NCBI GenBank assembly: GCA_038501625.1
Contig: JAZAYU010000034.1
Coordinates: 4,978,967 to 5,042,966, forward strand
Reading direction: 5' to 3'
Length of the DNA stretch: 64,000 bases
Source of the DNA: Corbicula japonica
Taxonomy: Eukaryota; Mollusca; Bivalvia; Venerida; Cyrenidae
The notes beneath the pieces are model-generated. The model saw only the letters and a list, made by a program, of their open reading frames with translations, did not search any database and was not told the origin of the DNA. A program made the position numbers and the translations under genes. Below, in pieces: positions 47,053-57,306 of this stretch (within the stretch, counting starts at the first letter, position 1; each line of letters starts with the position of its first letter).

Positions 47053-47562
47053 ATGAACCAAGCCGTAACGCGACCGACATATTTGCTGAAGTGGGAAAAT
47101 AATAAATATCTTTGTTATTTGCGGGAGCGAATCCTAAAAGTCCTTTCTAACGCCCAGAACTCGACCTCTGCCTTTCTTCCACCAGATCGCCCCAGTACAA
47201 TGGAACCTCAGGTGGTAACAAACGAGGACCGGAGGCATGACGCCCCTACATCTCCGCGCTCAGTGTCTACCGATTCAAGTGATATGTCCGCCGCATCCCT
47301 TTCAAGTACGTCACGCCAATCACGCGGAAAAGGGCCGCTCAGTGGGAAAACTAGTAAACTGTCGGTACCTTTAGTACAGAGACCCTCTTCAACTCCTTCA
47401 AACTCGAAACCTTCCAGTAGATCTTCTAGTCGAACTAGAGTGTCAAGAGCGATGTCCGAAAGCACTTCATTGAGCGAGCGCCAACATGCTCAAAAAGATC
47501 CGGGCATCACCATTGAAACGGAGAGCCGCAAAGAACCACTACTCAGCGAAGGCTCCGGCTAG
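47053..47562 (+). CDS. LINE N-terminal segment, ended by an in-frame amber
   Basis: 169 codons from ATG 47053, with a second plausible start at ATG 47200 in a good context (ACAATGG). The part after 47200 is rich in Ser, Thr, Pro and Arg (for example SSTPSNSKPSSRSSSRTR), looks disordered, and has no recognised domain. It stops at TAG 47560-47562. The next sense codon continues in the same frame into the endonuclease/RT reading frame, so this is best read as the amino-terminal part of a single LINE polyprotein rather than a separate gene. Whether the first 49 codons belong to the element is unsure. Confidence 0.6.
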   Translation: MNQAVTRPTYLLKWENNKYLCYLRERILKVLSNAQNSTSAFLPPDRPSTMEPQVVTNEDRRHDAPTSPRSVSTDSSDMSAASLSSTSRQSRGKGPLSGKTSKLSVPLVQRPSSTPSNSKPSSRSSSRTRVSRAMSESTSLSERQHAQKDPGITIETESRKEPLLSEGSG

Positions 47563-47631
47563 GACTGGTCGGGAGCTGAGAATCTCATAAGTGTACCAGA
47601 AGAAAGCGAGTATTGTGTAAATAGCAATGTT

Positions 47632-50600
47632 TTGTTGACTGAAAAATGTGTCTATTTTTCAAATTCGTCAACTTCAAAACCAGAGCGTGTAACTAGTTTA
47701 TATTCCGTCAACAGTAATATCATTCTTAAAAATTCTTCATATAGTGTAAATGATTGCAACATAAATAAAACGGAGCACCTCGTGTCTACCAATACAGTTA
47801 CCGAGAATCAGGGAACCGGAACTTACCAGAGTGAAAACTGCAACGGGTCCACATCTTCAAAATGTGATTATCAATATGATTCCAATTTATATACTTACCT
47901 TTGTGACAAGTGTATTTTATTGCCAAGTGGATCTCAGATAACTGTATGTAAACATTATGATTTACAGTGCAACGGGTCTACACCTTCAACGTGTGAAAAT
48001 CAATTTGATTCCTATGTAGATACTTACCTTTGTAAAATGTGTATATCATTGCCAAGTGGATCTCAAATAACAGCATGTAAACATTATGATGTACAATGTA
48101 CGACAAAACATAAAACTGTTTTACCTAAATCCTCCAGTACACATATTCCCGACAATACATTATCCAAAAATAAATGTAACGAAAACCAGTTTTCAAATTC
48201 AAATTTGACAAGTAACAAAATCGAGAATAAAATATTGAAAGTAGGGTCACTAAACGTATGTGGCCTAAAATCCAGAATAAATTACCCAGAGTTTTTAAGT
48301 ATGATTCAGAAATATGACATATTTTGTGTTGAAGAAAGTAAATTAGATTGTTATGACATTATCAATATTCCGGGCTTCAATTTTTATTCAAAACCTAGAA
48401 ATGACTTTATCCGAAAGTCTGGAGGAATTGGGTTTTTTGTAAAGAACTCCTTAACAGAGTATGTCGAAATATTAGACAGTGAATGTGACTATATATATTG
48501 GGCTAAACTTAGTAACAAAATATTACGTAGTTTTGATTCAGATATTGTATTTGGCTGTATGTATGTACCTCCTTTACAGTCACGATTTTTTAATGAAAAC
48601 GAACTTGTTAGTATGCAAGATGAGATTAGTTTGAAATGTTCAATATACAAATATTGTGTTTTATTAGGTGATGTGAATGGTCATACATCGAATTTACCAG
48701 ACTATGTAATTTTTGATGATTTTCTAGCAAATCATTTACAAATGGACGATGAATTTTTGAGCCAGTTTAACTCATCCGATACGCTACTTAAATTAAATAT
48801 TCCATTACAAAGAGTGTCGAAAGACACTAAGACAAATTCGCTAGGACAACAATTTTTGGAAATCTGTAAAAATAACAACCTTTACATTGTTAACAGTCGC
48901 GTGGGAAAAGACAAAAACATAGGAAATTTTACTTTTAGGGATACCTCCGTAATTGATTATATTGCAGCGTCTGCTTTGATTTTCCCTTATATAAACGATT
49001 TTGAAATTATTGAAACTGACGCTATCTACTCCGATGGACACTCGATTCTATCACTGGATATTAAATATTGTGATAATCCGCAAAGTACACCATGCATAGA
49101 CGAACCATTATTACCTAATACAATGTTACGACCTCCAAAATGGAAAAATGATTTAAGCAGCGAGTTCACTACGAACCTCAATGTTAACAAGATTCATAAT
49201 ATTAAAGTTTCTACTGAAAATTTAACAAGTGACGTAACGAAAAAAGAAATAAATGATATCTCTTATAGTATCGCAGAACTCTTTAACTCATCGGCATTTG
49301 CTACTTTTCCGTCTTTTAATAACAACTTAAATAAAAGAAACGAGAGTCAACATTATCCTTGGTTCGGTTCACAATGTAAGAAAGCTAGAACAAAATATTT
49401 TATTGCACAGAAATACTACAAAATTTATAAATCCAATGAATATAAAAGTGCGATGAATCGTGCCGCAAAATTTTACAAACAAACAATGAACACATATATG
49501 CGTATACATAAAACAAGAAACGAACGTAAACTACGTGAAATGCATTTGAAAAAACCTAAAGATTATTGGAAATTAATTAACTCCTTAGTCACTAACAAAT
49601 CACAGAATTACAACATGCCTGACATACAACAATTTTATAGTTATTTCAAAAACGTTAATAACGAACCCAATACCGACGAATTTGACTTGGGTAATACTAA
49701 TAATTACAATAACGACAGAATAAACACAGAAAATTTAAACAAAAAGATTACTGTCGAGGAAATTTCAAAAATGATAAATAAACTAAAAAATTCGAAAGCT
49801 GCTTCGCCGCAGGACTATATTTATAACGAATATATTAAAGCGTCTAAGGAACAAATGTTACCGATTTATTATCTATACTTTAATGCAATTTTTGACAGTG
49901 GTATTATGCCCGACTGCTGGTTGATAGGTACTATTAAACCTATTTTTAAAGGGAAAGTATCTACTGCAAATCCTGAAAACTATCGACCAATAACCATACT
50001 AAGCTGTCTAGGCAAACTTTTTACTGCGATATTAAATGAAAGAATTAACCTATTTTTAAATGATAACAACTTGCTTAATGAAAATCAGGCCGGTTTTCGA
50101 GCCAATTATTCAACTGTAGACCATGTTTTTACACTTAAGTTTCTAATTGATAAATTACGATTGCAAAAAAAGAAGCTTTTCTGCTCATATATTGATTTTT
50201 CAGTAGCGTTTGACAAAATTTGGAGGTCAGGGTTATGGGGAAAACTTCTTAACATTGGCATTAATGGAAAACTCTTTAAAGTAATTTATAATATGTACAA
50301 CGACATAAAATCTTGCATTTCCGTGAACGACAAAACCTCACCTTTTTTCAAAAGCGTATGCGGCGTAAGACAGGGAGAAAATTTGTCCCCGATCTTATTT
50401 TCCATCTACATGAATGATCTAGAGCAATTTTTACAACGAAATAACAATGGCATATTATTACAAAAGCAGTCAGACGAACTAATGATATATATCAAAATAT
50501 TTGTCCTTCTTTATGCTGACGACACTGTAATCCTAAGCGAAGATCCGGTATCCTTTCAGAATTTGCTTAACGCGTTTTCGAACTACTGCACTACATGGAA

Positions 50601-51681
50601 ATTAAATATTAACATGAATAAAACTAAGGTCATAGTCTTCGGGTCAAATAAACCAACTAATTACAATTTTACCATTAATGGCGAGACTATCGAAATTGTA
50701 AAGGAATACAAATATTTGGGTACAATGTTCTCATCTACAGGTTCTTTCCTTAAAGCAAGACAATATATTGTTAGTCAAGCAAATAAAGCAATGCATTTGC
50801 TTTATACACGCATTCGTAACCTTGATTTACCGGTAGATCTCCAGCTTAAACTCTTTGACCAAACAATAGTGCCAATTCTTACCTACAACTGTGAAATCTG
50901 GGGAATAGAAAATCTTGATATTATCGAAAAAGTGCAAAATGAATTCTTAAGAAAAATATCAAAAAGCAAAAAGTCAACTCCTTTGTATATGCTCTACGCC
51001 GAGTTCGGTCGATACCCACTCGCTATAACTATTAAAACAAGAATCATTAAATTCTGGAGCAAATTAATTTCTGGAAAAGAATCAAAAATTTCTAAATTTT
51101 GTTATGAGTACATGCTACAGTCAAACTCAAATTATCAATGGATAAATTTTGTCAAGAAATTGTTAGATGATACCGGTAGAAGTTTTATTTGGATTAATCA
51201 ATTTAATATAAACCTGCGAAATATTCACACGCAAATAAAGCGTACACTTACCGATCAATTTTTACAGACATGGAACGCCCAGTTAAACCAATCTTCTAAA
51301 GGAAAAAATTATCAAATTTTCAAAAAAGAAATAAAACTTGAACATTACCTCTGTAATCTCCCTGCCAATCTTAGAATTGCACTGTTCCAATTTAGAACAG
51401 GAAATAGCAAATTACCTGTAGAAATTGGGAGATACCGACAATCACACATACCGTATTCGGAACGCAAGTGCCACCTTTGCAGTATGAATGACATTGGAGA
51501 TGAGTTACACTATCTCCTTAAATGTCCATTATTCCATAGCATGCGACGTAAATATATTCCTGTGAAATATTACAATCGTCCAAATGTGTTAAAATTTCAA
51601 GAGCTTCTCACTAACGAAACAACTGAAATCCAAAAAAATCTCAGTATTTTTGCACGTCACATACTACTCTTCTTTAAATGA
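47632..51681 (+). CDS. LINE endonuclease-reverse transcriptase
   Basis: The frame is open from just after the amber (47563); residue numbers here count from the TTG at 47632. Residues about 70-155 hold two tandem 43-residue Cys/His units (C-x2-C ... C-K-H-Y-D). Residues about 200-480 are an APE-type endonuclease: N208, E235, Y311, D347/N349 (GDVNGH), D442, and SDGH at 467-470. Residues about 760-1030 are the reverse transcriptase: NYRPI and QAGFR blocks, motif A IDFSVAFD (850s), motif B VRQGENLSP, and YADD at 961-964. A C-terminal CCHC (C1280, C1283, H1293, C1298) follows, then the stop. It nicks DNA and copies element RNA into the genome by target-primed reverse transcription. The first ATG after the amber is at residue 136, so normal translation must start upstream of the amber. 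The catalytic motifs are intact. Confidence 0.92.
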   Translation: MLTEKCVYFSNSSTSKPERVTSLYSVNSNIILKNSSYSVNDCNINKTEHLVSTNTVTENQGTGTYQSENCNGSTSSKCDYQYDSNLYTYLCDKCILLPSGSQITVCKHYDLQCNGSTPSTCENQFDSYVDTYLCKMCISLPSGSQITACKHYDVQCTTKHKTVLPKSSSTHIPDNTLSKNKCNENQFSNSNLTSNKIENKILKVGSLNVCGLKSRINYPEFLSMIQKYDIFCVEESKLDCYDIINIPGFNFYSKPRNDFIRKSGGIGFFVKNSLTEYVEILDSECDYIYWAKLSNKILRSFDSDIVFGCMYVPPLQSRFFNENELVSMQDEISLKCSIYKYCVLLGDVNGHTSNLPDYVIFDDFLANHLQMDDEFLSQFNSSDTLLKLNIPLQRVSKDTKTNSLGQQFLEICKNNNLYIVNSRVGKDKNIGNFTFRDTSVIDYIAASALIFPYINDFEIIETDAIYSDGHSILSLDIKYCDNPQSTPCIDEPLLPNTMLRPPKWKNDLSSEFTTNLNVNKIHNIKVSTENLTSDVTKKEINDISYSIAELFNSSAFATFPSFNNNLNKRNESQHYPWFGSQCKKARTKYFIAQKYYKIYKSNEYKSAMNRAAKFYKQTMNTYMRIHKTRNERKLREMHLKKPKDYWKLINSLVTNKSQNYNMPDIQQFYSYFKNVNNEPNTDEFDLGNTNNYNNDRINTENLNKKITVEEISKMINKLKNSKAASPQDYIYNEYIKASKEQMLPIYYLYFNAIFDSGIMPDCWLIGTIKPIFKGKVSTANPENYRPITILSCLGKLFTAILNERINLFLNDNNLLNENQAGFRANYSTVDHVFTLKFLIDKLRLQKKKLFCSYIDFSVAFDKIWRSGLWGKLLNIGINGKLFKVIYNMYNDIKSCISVNDKTSPFFKSVCGVRQGENLSPILFSIYMNDLEQFLQRNNNGILLQKQSDELMIYIKIFVLLYADDTVILSEDPVSFQNLLNAFSNYCTTWKLNINMNKTKVIVFGSNKPTNYNFTINGETIEIVKEYKYLGTMFSSTGSFLKARQYIVSQANKAMHLLYTRIRNLDLPVDLQLKLFDQTIVPILTYNCEIWGIENLDIIEKVQNEFLRKISKSKKSTPLYMLYAEFGRYPLAITIKTRIIKFWSKLISGKESKISKFCYEYMLQSNSNYQWINFVKKLLDDTGRSFIWINQFNINLRNIHTQIKRTLTDQFLQTWNAQLNQSSKGKNYQIFKKEIKLEHYLCNLPANLRIALFQFRTGNSKLPVEIGRYRQSHIPYSERKCHLCSMNDIGDELHYLLKCPLFHSMRRKYIPVKYYNRPNVLKFQELLTNETTEIQKNLSIFARHILLFFK

Positions 51682-52704
51682 TCCCTTTGATATAGTATTT
51701 AGTGTTTATTATTTCTCTTACAAATAAAAACGTGACCATCGTTTTGTTTCTAAATGAATCTTACCACGTGAATTATTACGTTATGTAAGCCCCTTTGGTA
51801 TCTTGTGTTTCGTTTCGGCAAGAACCAGTCTAGGGGCAATAAACCCATATTCTACCTAAACTGTGTAATAATATTTTAACATACCTTTTGTGAAAACTCG
51901 TATCTATTATTTTACCTAGAACAAGAAACGCACAAATTGGCTAAAATATACAATTAACTATCCACTTTTCCATTCACAAATTTTAAATCTCCGCGTGTCT
52001 ACGTATGACAACTTGCTTTTTTTTCCATAGTAGAATAACTCACAACTATGTCCATCTATTCCATTGACCGTTCACTATTTCATTCATAAACTTATATTAC
52101 TTTGTGTTTACAAACATTATGACGTGTAGTATAAAATTTAAAGCAGCACATTTCTAATTTTGAATGCCGCGACTGATAATAATTGTTGTAAGAAAATCAA
52201 ACGCGTGCTCTGTACTACCTTTAATCTGGTTCGTCAATGTATTTTTCTTATGTATAAATGTTTGCTTGTTTGTTTGTTCCTTTGTACTGTTTGCACTTGT
52301 TAATACATAAAACATCCCGTACCTTCGACAATCATCTAGTTAATCCTTATTGCATCGTAAATCCATTCACAAAAAAATTGGCCGACTTTAAGTTAGGTAA
52401 CAATGGATGCAAACAGTTGTAAATTATTTACAACTGTTAGTATCCACTGATACCTGCAGCAACTATCTCGTAAAAACCGTGCACACAAAACCTAATATTA
52501 GACCAGACTGTCGTGAGGCCCGGGATGTGTACGATCGATATCAAAATTTTTATTTGACTTAAATTAAGAACAGTAGTCAGTTTTCAGTTCCCCCCAAAAT
52601 TGTTTACTAACAACCCATCCGTATACTTAACCTTAATGTAACCCTGTTGTTACTATTTGTAACCGGGTATGAAATAAAGGTATTTGTTGTTGTTGTTGTT
52701 GTTG
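51682..52704 (+). other. LINE 3' UTR and (TTG)n tail
   Basis: About 1 kb without an open frame of note, ending in GGGTATGAAATAAAGGTATT and six TTG-type repeats. AATAAA at about 52673 may serve as a polyadenylation or 3'-end signal. Confidence 0.65.
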
Positions 52705-52885
52705 CAATTTACTTCACATAATTAAGGTCATTCAGAACCATGCATGATTCAAGATCATTAATTTTCATTCCTGACAAAACAAAAATTTACGACGCCTTTT
52801 ATTTTTATAGTACGTTTTATATGTATTTCTAATACTAAATCTAAGTTTGACATGTTCGCAATTAAATTCACATATCGTCTGCCGT

Positions 52886-52932
52886 TATAATAATAATAAT
52901 AATAATAATGAATAATAATAATAATAATAATA

Positions 52933-52971
<39 letters not shown>
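52886..52971. repeat. (AAT)n-(ATT)n palindromic microsatellite
   Basis: A run of AAT repeats (one interruption near 52909) flips into a run of ATT repeats, so the block is self-complementary. It ends about 43 bp before the exon start at 53015. Confidence 0.95.
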
Positions 52972-52973
<2 letters not shown>

Positions 52974-53014
52974 CTATTCGATGATTAAACAAACCGATCA
53001 TTTTCTCCTTTCAG

Positions 53015-53197
53015 ATGGACAGCTAAAGCCGAAATGCGTGGATTTTCTACGCTTTAAAAACCGTCAAAGTCATAAAACCAGCGACTATGAGATTCCAAAC
53101 CTAATCATCAGACGAGGACAACAATTTGACATCAGCATCACCTTTGATAGGACATTCTCTTGCCAAGACGATGAGCTGGTCCTGAAATTTGTAACAG
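53015..53197 (+). CDS. Transglutaminase exon: N-terminal beta-sandwich domain, first part (shared)
   Basis: A 183-nt exon with acceptor TTTCTCCTTTCAG (ends 53014) and donor GTATGT (53198). It needs one base from upstream (G gives Asp) and leaves one base. The product includes CVDFLRFKNRQSHKTSDYEI, then PNLIIRRGQQFDISITFDR and ELVLKFVTG, the typical start of the animal transglutaminase N-terminal domain (the conserved RRGQ-x-F block). All six upstream first-exon candidates, directly (class II) or through exon 2 (class I), match its phase, so it is the likely common acceptor. No start codon of its own is plausible. The LINE and the AAT/ATT microsatellite lie just upstream. Confidence 0.93.
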
Positions 53198-55641
53198 GTA
53201 TGTTTCTATACACAACGATTGCGAAACAGTCGTGTATTATATAACCTTTAATGCATCTGTTAAACGTCGTGTTTGCAATACAACGATTACAAAACTCTCG
53301 TGTTCATTTTGTAACGTTAACCACCCGCGTTTATATTGTATTATATAACCTAAAATGCGTATGTTCAACATCATGTTTAGAGTACAATTATTGCGAAACG
53401 CTCAAGTTCATTTTGAATTTTACAACCTAACATGCATCTGTTAAACGTCATGTTTAGAATACAATGATTGCAAATCACTCATATTCATTTTGTAAAATAT
53501 AACGTTAAAAAGCGTCTGTTTAAAGTCAATTTTAGAATACAATGATTCATATTCAGCCACCAATCAATAATGAACATAGTTTTACAATGAAATAAGGCGA
53601 GCAATATTTGTGTTCTTGAAAATCATTGCCGAGATTTAGCGAATGTTAACCATGAAACCAATTATAAATACATCAAAATTTCAGATATTGTGTTTTATGC
53701 ATACACTATCACTATAGCAAGGGATATAATATATATACAAGAGAGACATATTTTACTGCGTAGTCGCAGAACGATAGGGCGTACAGCTTGGTTTCGGTGA
53801 AAGATGTTTTCCATTCTTATAAACAACACGAACAAACGTAACATCACATGCCAAATATTTTAATTACAGTGACTGGACTACTTATTGCCAATATATAATC
53901 GCAATCATCCCTATTATTAAACACAATAATCTCTGTTTTAACAGATACAATTGTTTCTTCATTCTCCTGTTTGCAACTTGATATTCGTCATAATCTTATG
54001 ATTGTCGCTGTCACAAATAATTATATACCTCAGTGATGAAAATATATTTCCAAGAAATACACCGTATAGAGGTCGAGTACAACTCCTCTGGCTGTATTCG
54101 ATGCACGTGTAGAAACACTAAGACTCAAGATTATAAAAGTTAGAACGGAAACTAGTCTCAAATCTCAAGGATCTGATTGGGTGAAATGGGACTGGTAGCC
54201 ATTTCAGACAATCAGATGTTTGAGATTTGAGACTGGCTTCATTTATGAAGTTTACAATCTTCAGCACAAATCGAAAGACAGGGCCCCAAAAGTGTGATTG
54301 TTTGATTTATAAGGTTACTTATTGATGTCATTTACAAAAACTTGAACCCGTTTCTCAACGTTCCCAATCCCTTTATGCAAAGAGAATTAATGTTCGGCTT
54401 TTGAGTTTGGTTTTTTTTGTCAACCATATTTTCAAAATTGTGGCTTTTATATGTGAATTTACTTTACAGTATGTGTATATGAATTTTCATTAAAAAAACG
54501 ATGTAAAAGCAAAAAATAAATACCAGCATTTCAGCCGCTGGTATATTACCATGCCAGTGGTGTTAAAAGATGATTTCTTTTTTACATTGTGAACGGAATA
54601 TTAGACAGTAATTGGATAATGTTTGGCCTAAACGCACATTCTTCAATAAATTACCAACGATGTTCGTTAAAACATAGTTTTTATTTCCTTGCTCTGTCTG
54701 CAACATGATGTAAGGCTTATCTTAGGCTCCTAATGATCCCAAAAACCATCTTAAAATCTTTACGCCTTAGTTTTAATTGCTAATTGAGAGTTATGTATTA
54801 TGCCGGTAAAGCACGCCGAGTACATCTTTGCCATAAACTGATTTTGTTTTGATTTTTAAACACCAACTTAGTCATGAAGACGAAATACGTTTGACTCAGA
54901 CCTTAAGACAACCGTTTTTCGTTAGAAAACTTTGAATTGTAGGCGAAACATGGAGCCACTGATAAAAATGACCAAAACCAAGAATACCATTTACAAATTT
55001 TAGATCTATATGGTTGATATTTCCAGATGCTAAAAGACAGGTCGTGTATATTATAAACATCTATATGCCTTTGTTTTATTGCTAATTTGGCAAGATATAA
55101 TGATACGTTGAACAAATGTTGCATCTTTGCAAAGGACTTTAAAATTTCATATAATAACCAATTGAACCAAATTTTTATGTGGAATACGTACTTGTTAAAG
55201 TTTTCCTTTTATTGCTTACCTAGCCTGGCACCCGGATAGATGGTTCTGTTTAAATTACTTTAAACAATATTTTTACATATACATGTGTATTTTGTTTTAT
55301 TTCTGTTCTTAGTTTCTTTTTCTGATTTCTGTCGAACCTTTGTTCTGGAAGCTAAGGGAAGGTAAAAAAAAAAAGAAAAAAAAAAGAAATGTCTGTCAGA
55401 GTTAGTTTCTCGGTATAATTTTTGGATGACAAGGGAACATATTTAAGAACATAGGGACGGTAGCCAGTCTATTGATTACCTACAATCCGAAATAGTTTGG
55501 ATATCTACATAAAATATTTTCGCACATAATGTGTATGACAGTGGTAACCAGATTTTTCCTTGGCTTTTCCGTATACTTTTTAGCCGCGCAAGCCTGCACA
55601 AAAATTGAAAAAAAAGTGAGTAAAGTAATATTTACCTTCAG
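53198..55641. other. Transglutaminase intron
   Basis: Holds several diverged direct copies of an approximately 95-bp unit just after the donor (53230-53540, recognised by CATCTGTTAAACGTC, AATACAATGATTG and TCATTTTGTAA), and a family P copy at 54121-54265. Nothing else is recognised. Confidence 0.6.
54121..54265. mobile_element. Family P copy 8, diverged
   Basis: ACTCAAGATTATAAAAGTTA, AACTAGTCTCAAATCTCAAG, ATCTGATTGGGTGAAATGGG, then the mirrored arm to AGTTTACAATCTTCAGC. More mismatches than the other copies, hence older. Confidence 0.75.
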
Positions 55642-55760
55642 GACGTCAACCATTACAGAGTAAAGGAACCGTGGTCCCTGTTCATAGAGTGCAAGTTTTA
55701 AAAGATAAAGAATGGGGCTACCAGCTTGTTAGGGTAGAGGACAAACAGGTCCATCTTAAG
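55642..55760 (+). CDS. Transglutaminase exon: N-terminal domain, second part
   Basis: A 119-nt exon between a CCTTCAG acceptor (ends 55641) and a GTAATG donor (55761). Together with the base carried over it reads GRQPLQSKGTVVPVHRVQVL, then WGYQLVRVEDKQVHLK, matching the family's segment in which a glycine/threonine-rich loop is followed by the W-x(n)-V strand. It enters in phase 1 and leaves in phase 0. The upstream polypyrimidine tract is modest. Confidence 0.88.
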
Positions 55761-56063
55761 GTAATGTGACAAACATTTACAGCAACTAAATAAGATACGT
55801 TTATTGTTATGTGAACAAAATGTTCTAAAAATGCAAAATTGTATCAGAGCTTTATACTCGTACAAGCTTTTGAAATTGTTTCTATCTTAATCCTGCTTGT
55901 TAAAGTTTTCGACTTACTGTTTATTTTATATTTTCGAAAATAATGTTCAAACTAAATTGCATTTACAAGCTTTATACTTTATAGTCGGAAATAAATAGTT
56001 AAAGAATTTAGACTAACAGAACGAAATTCGCGTAAATTGATTTATAATTTATTTTGGTTTTAG

Positions 56064-56205
56064 GTTTGTACCTCACCTGAAGCTATTGTAGGAAGGTATA
56101 ATTTGTTTATCGAAACAGCACACAAGAATGAACAAGGGGAATACGAGAAGTTCAGATATGCTCAACCAGACGATATATATCTCATTTTCAACCCATGGTG
56201 CTCAG
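56064..56205 (+). CDS. Transglutaminase exon: end of N-terminal domain and FNPWC motif
   Basis: A 142-nt exon with acceptor TTTTGGTTTTAG (ends 56063) and donor GTTAGT (56206). It begins VCTSPEAIVGRYNLFIET, with the family's P-x-A-x-V-G-x-Y block, and ends YLIFNPWCSG, the FNPWC signature that joins the N-terminal domain to the catalytic core. Phase 0 in, phase 1 out; the dangling G plus AC of the next exon gives the aspartate that follows the motif. Confidence 0.93.
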
Positions 56206-56684
56206 GTTAGTTGTACTTAACTACATACACACCTATGTTATAAGGTTTCTTCATTAAAAAATTCTTGACACTTATGCCAATTAGAGCATATTTTATTTTC
56301 AACACGTGCTCCCAATAAATGATATGATATTTTGGTGTTTCTGAAATGGTAAATAATATTGGTTTGATGTAAATAAGTTTTTATCACCAACCAGGTGTGT
56401 TTATAGATTCTTTATTACAAGTATGCTGTTTTAAAAATTGTTTCTTTACCAAGCATCTCCTAGCGTTTTTCATTAACACGATTTAATGACTGCTAAGAAA
56501 GTTTCAGATATTTAAGGTCATTCAGCATAATACTCACGATAGTGCTTGATAACCTTTTTAAGTACTCAATTCTCGCAAAGCCTTTGTACAGTCGTACGTG
56601 GGTTCAGTAAAGTGATTCAATATCCATATTTTACGGTTGACGATGCCACCAGCTTCTTGTGTTTTATATGTTTATGTGCTTAAG

Positions 56685-56850
56685 CATGCTTTTGCATGCA
56701 ACATTGTCGAGTTGATGGATGGGATGGAGCTAATTCACATAGCTAATTCATCTTGTTTTTCTTTACTCATTTAAGAACTTATTAGGGCAAGTGTGAGGTT
56801 GCTGCACTATAGAACCGCGTGCCCCCTTGAAGCCACCCCATCCCCCCAAA
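56685..56850 (+). repeat. Repeat family A, left half
   Basis: TGCTTTTGCATGCAACATTG, GTTGATGGATGGGATGGAG, GGGCAAGTGTGAGGTTGC and TGCACTATAGAACCG, then a C/A-rich break. A (TA)n run lies at about 56899-56919. Confidence 0.6.
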
Positions 56851-57306
56851 AAAAATTGTCCCCATTAAATAAAAGGTAATTAGAGAGAAGAATTTAATAT
56901 ATATATATATATATATATTATAAAATATATTATAAAAATCATTGTAAAAGGAAAGGCTCTTTCATAGACCAATATAATCTTCTCATATTTCTATATTTTT
57001 TGCAAATGCGATTGAATTTATTTTTCGTGGGGCTAATACACCATGGCAACCGGCTGTATCCTTTTATTATAATTGCCACATATTGTAACTTACGAAAAAA
57101 TATCAATTGTAACATTAAACTTATTCTGTTCACTAAAGCAATAATAGAGAAAGTATAAAAACGTCCATTATACTGTCAGAATAAAAATATCTCTTTTCTA
57201 GCCTATTTATTGACTGAAGATCAAGAATTACAGTAATCTCTATACTTTAACCTTAATGTTATACATAAACTAATTTGCATATCAAATTCTCCGATTAAAG
57301 AAAACC

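Larger units (their letters stand above)
47053..52704 (+). mobile_element. Non-LTR retrotransposon (LINE, APE endonuclease type), nearly intact
   Basis: One long frame (47053-51681, one amber) encodes a Ser-rich N-terminal part, a Cys/His segment, an APE-like endonuclease, a reverse transcriptase and a C-terminal CCHC. A 3' UTR of about 1 kb follows and ends AATAAAGGTATTTG then (TTG)n at 52704, a typical LINE 3' microsatellite tail. No RNase H domain is evident. The layout suits the CR1/L2/Jockey group, but the clade needs a tree. The 5' end is uncertain (between about 47040 and 47200) and I found no target duplication. It is inserted in sense orientation in the intron before transglutaminase exon 53015. 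Confidence 0.85.
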
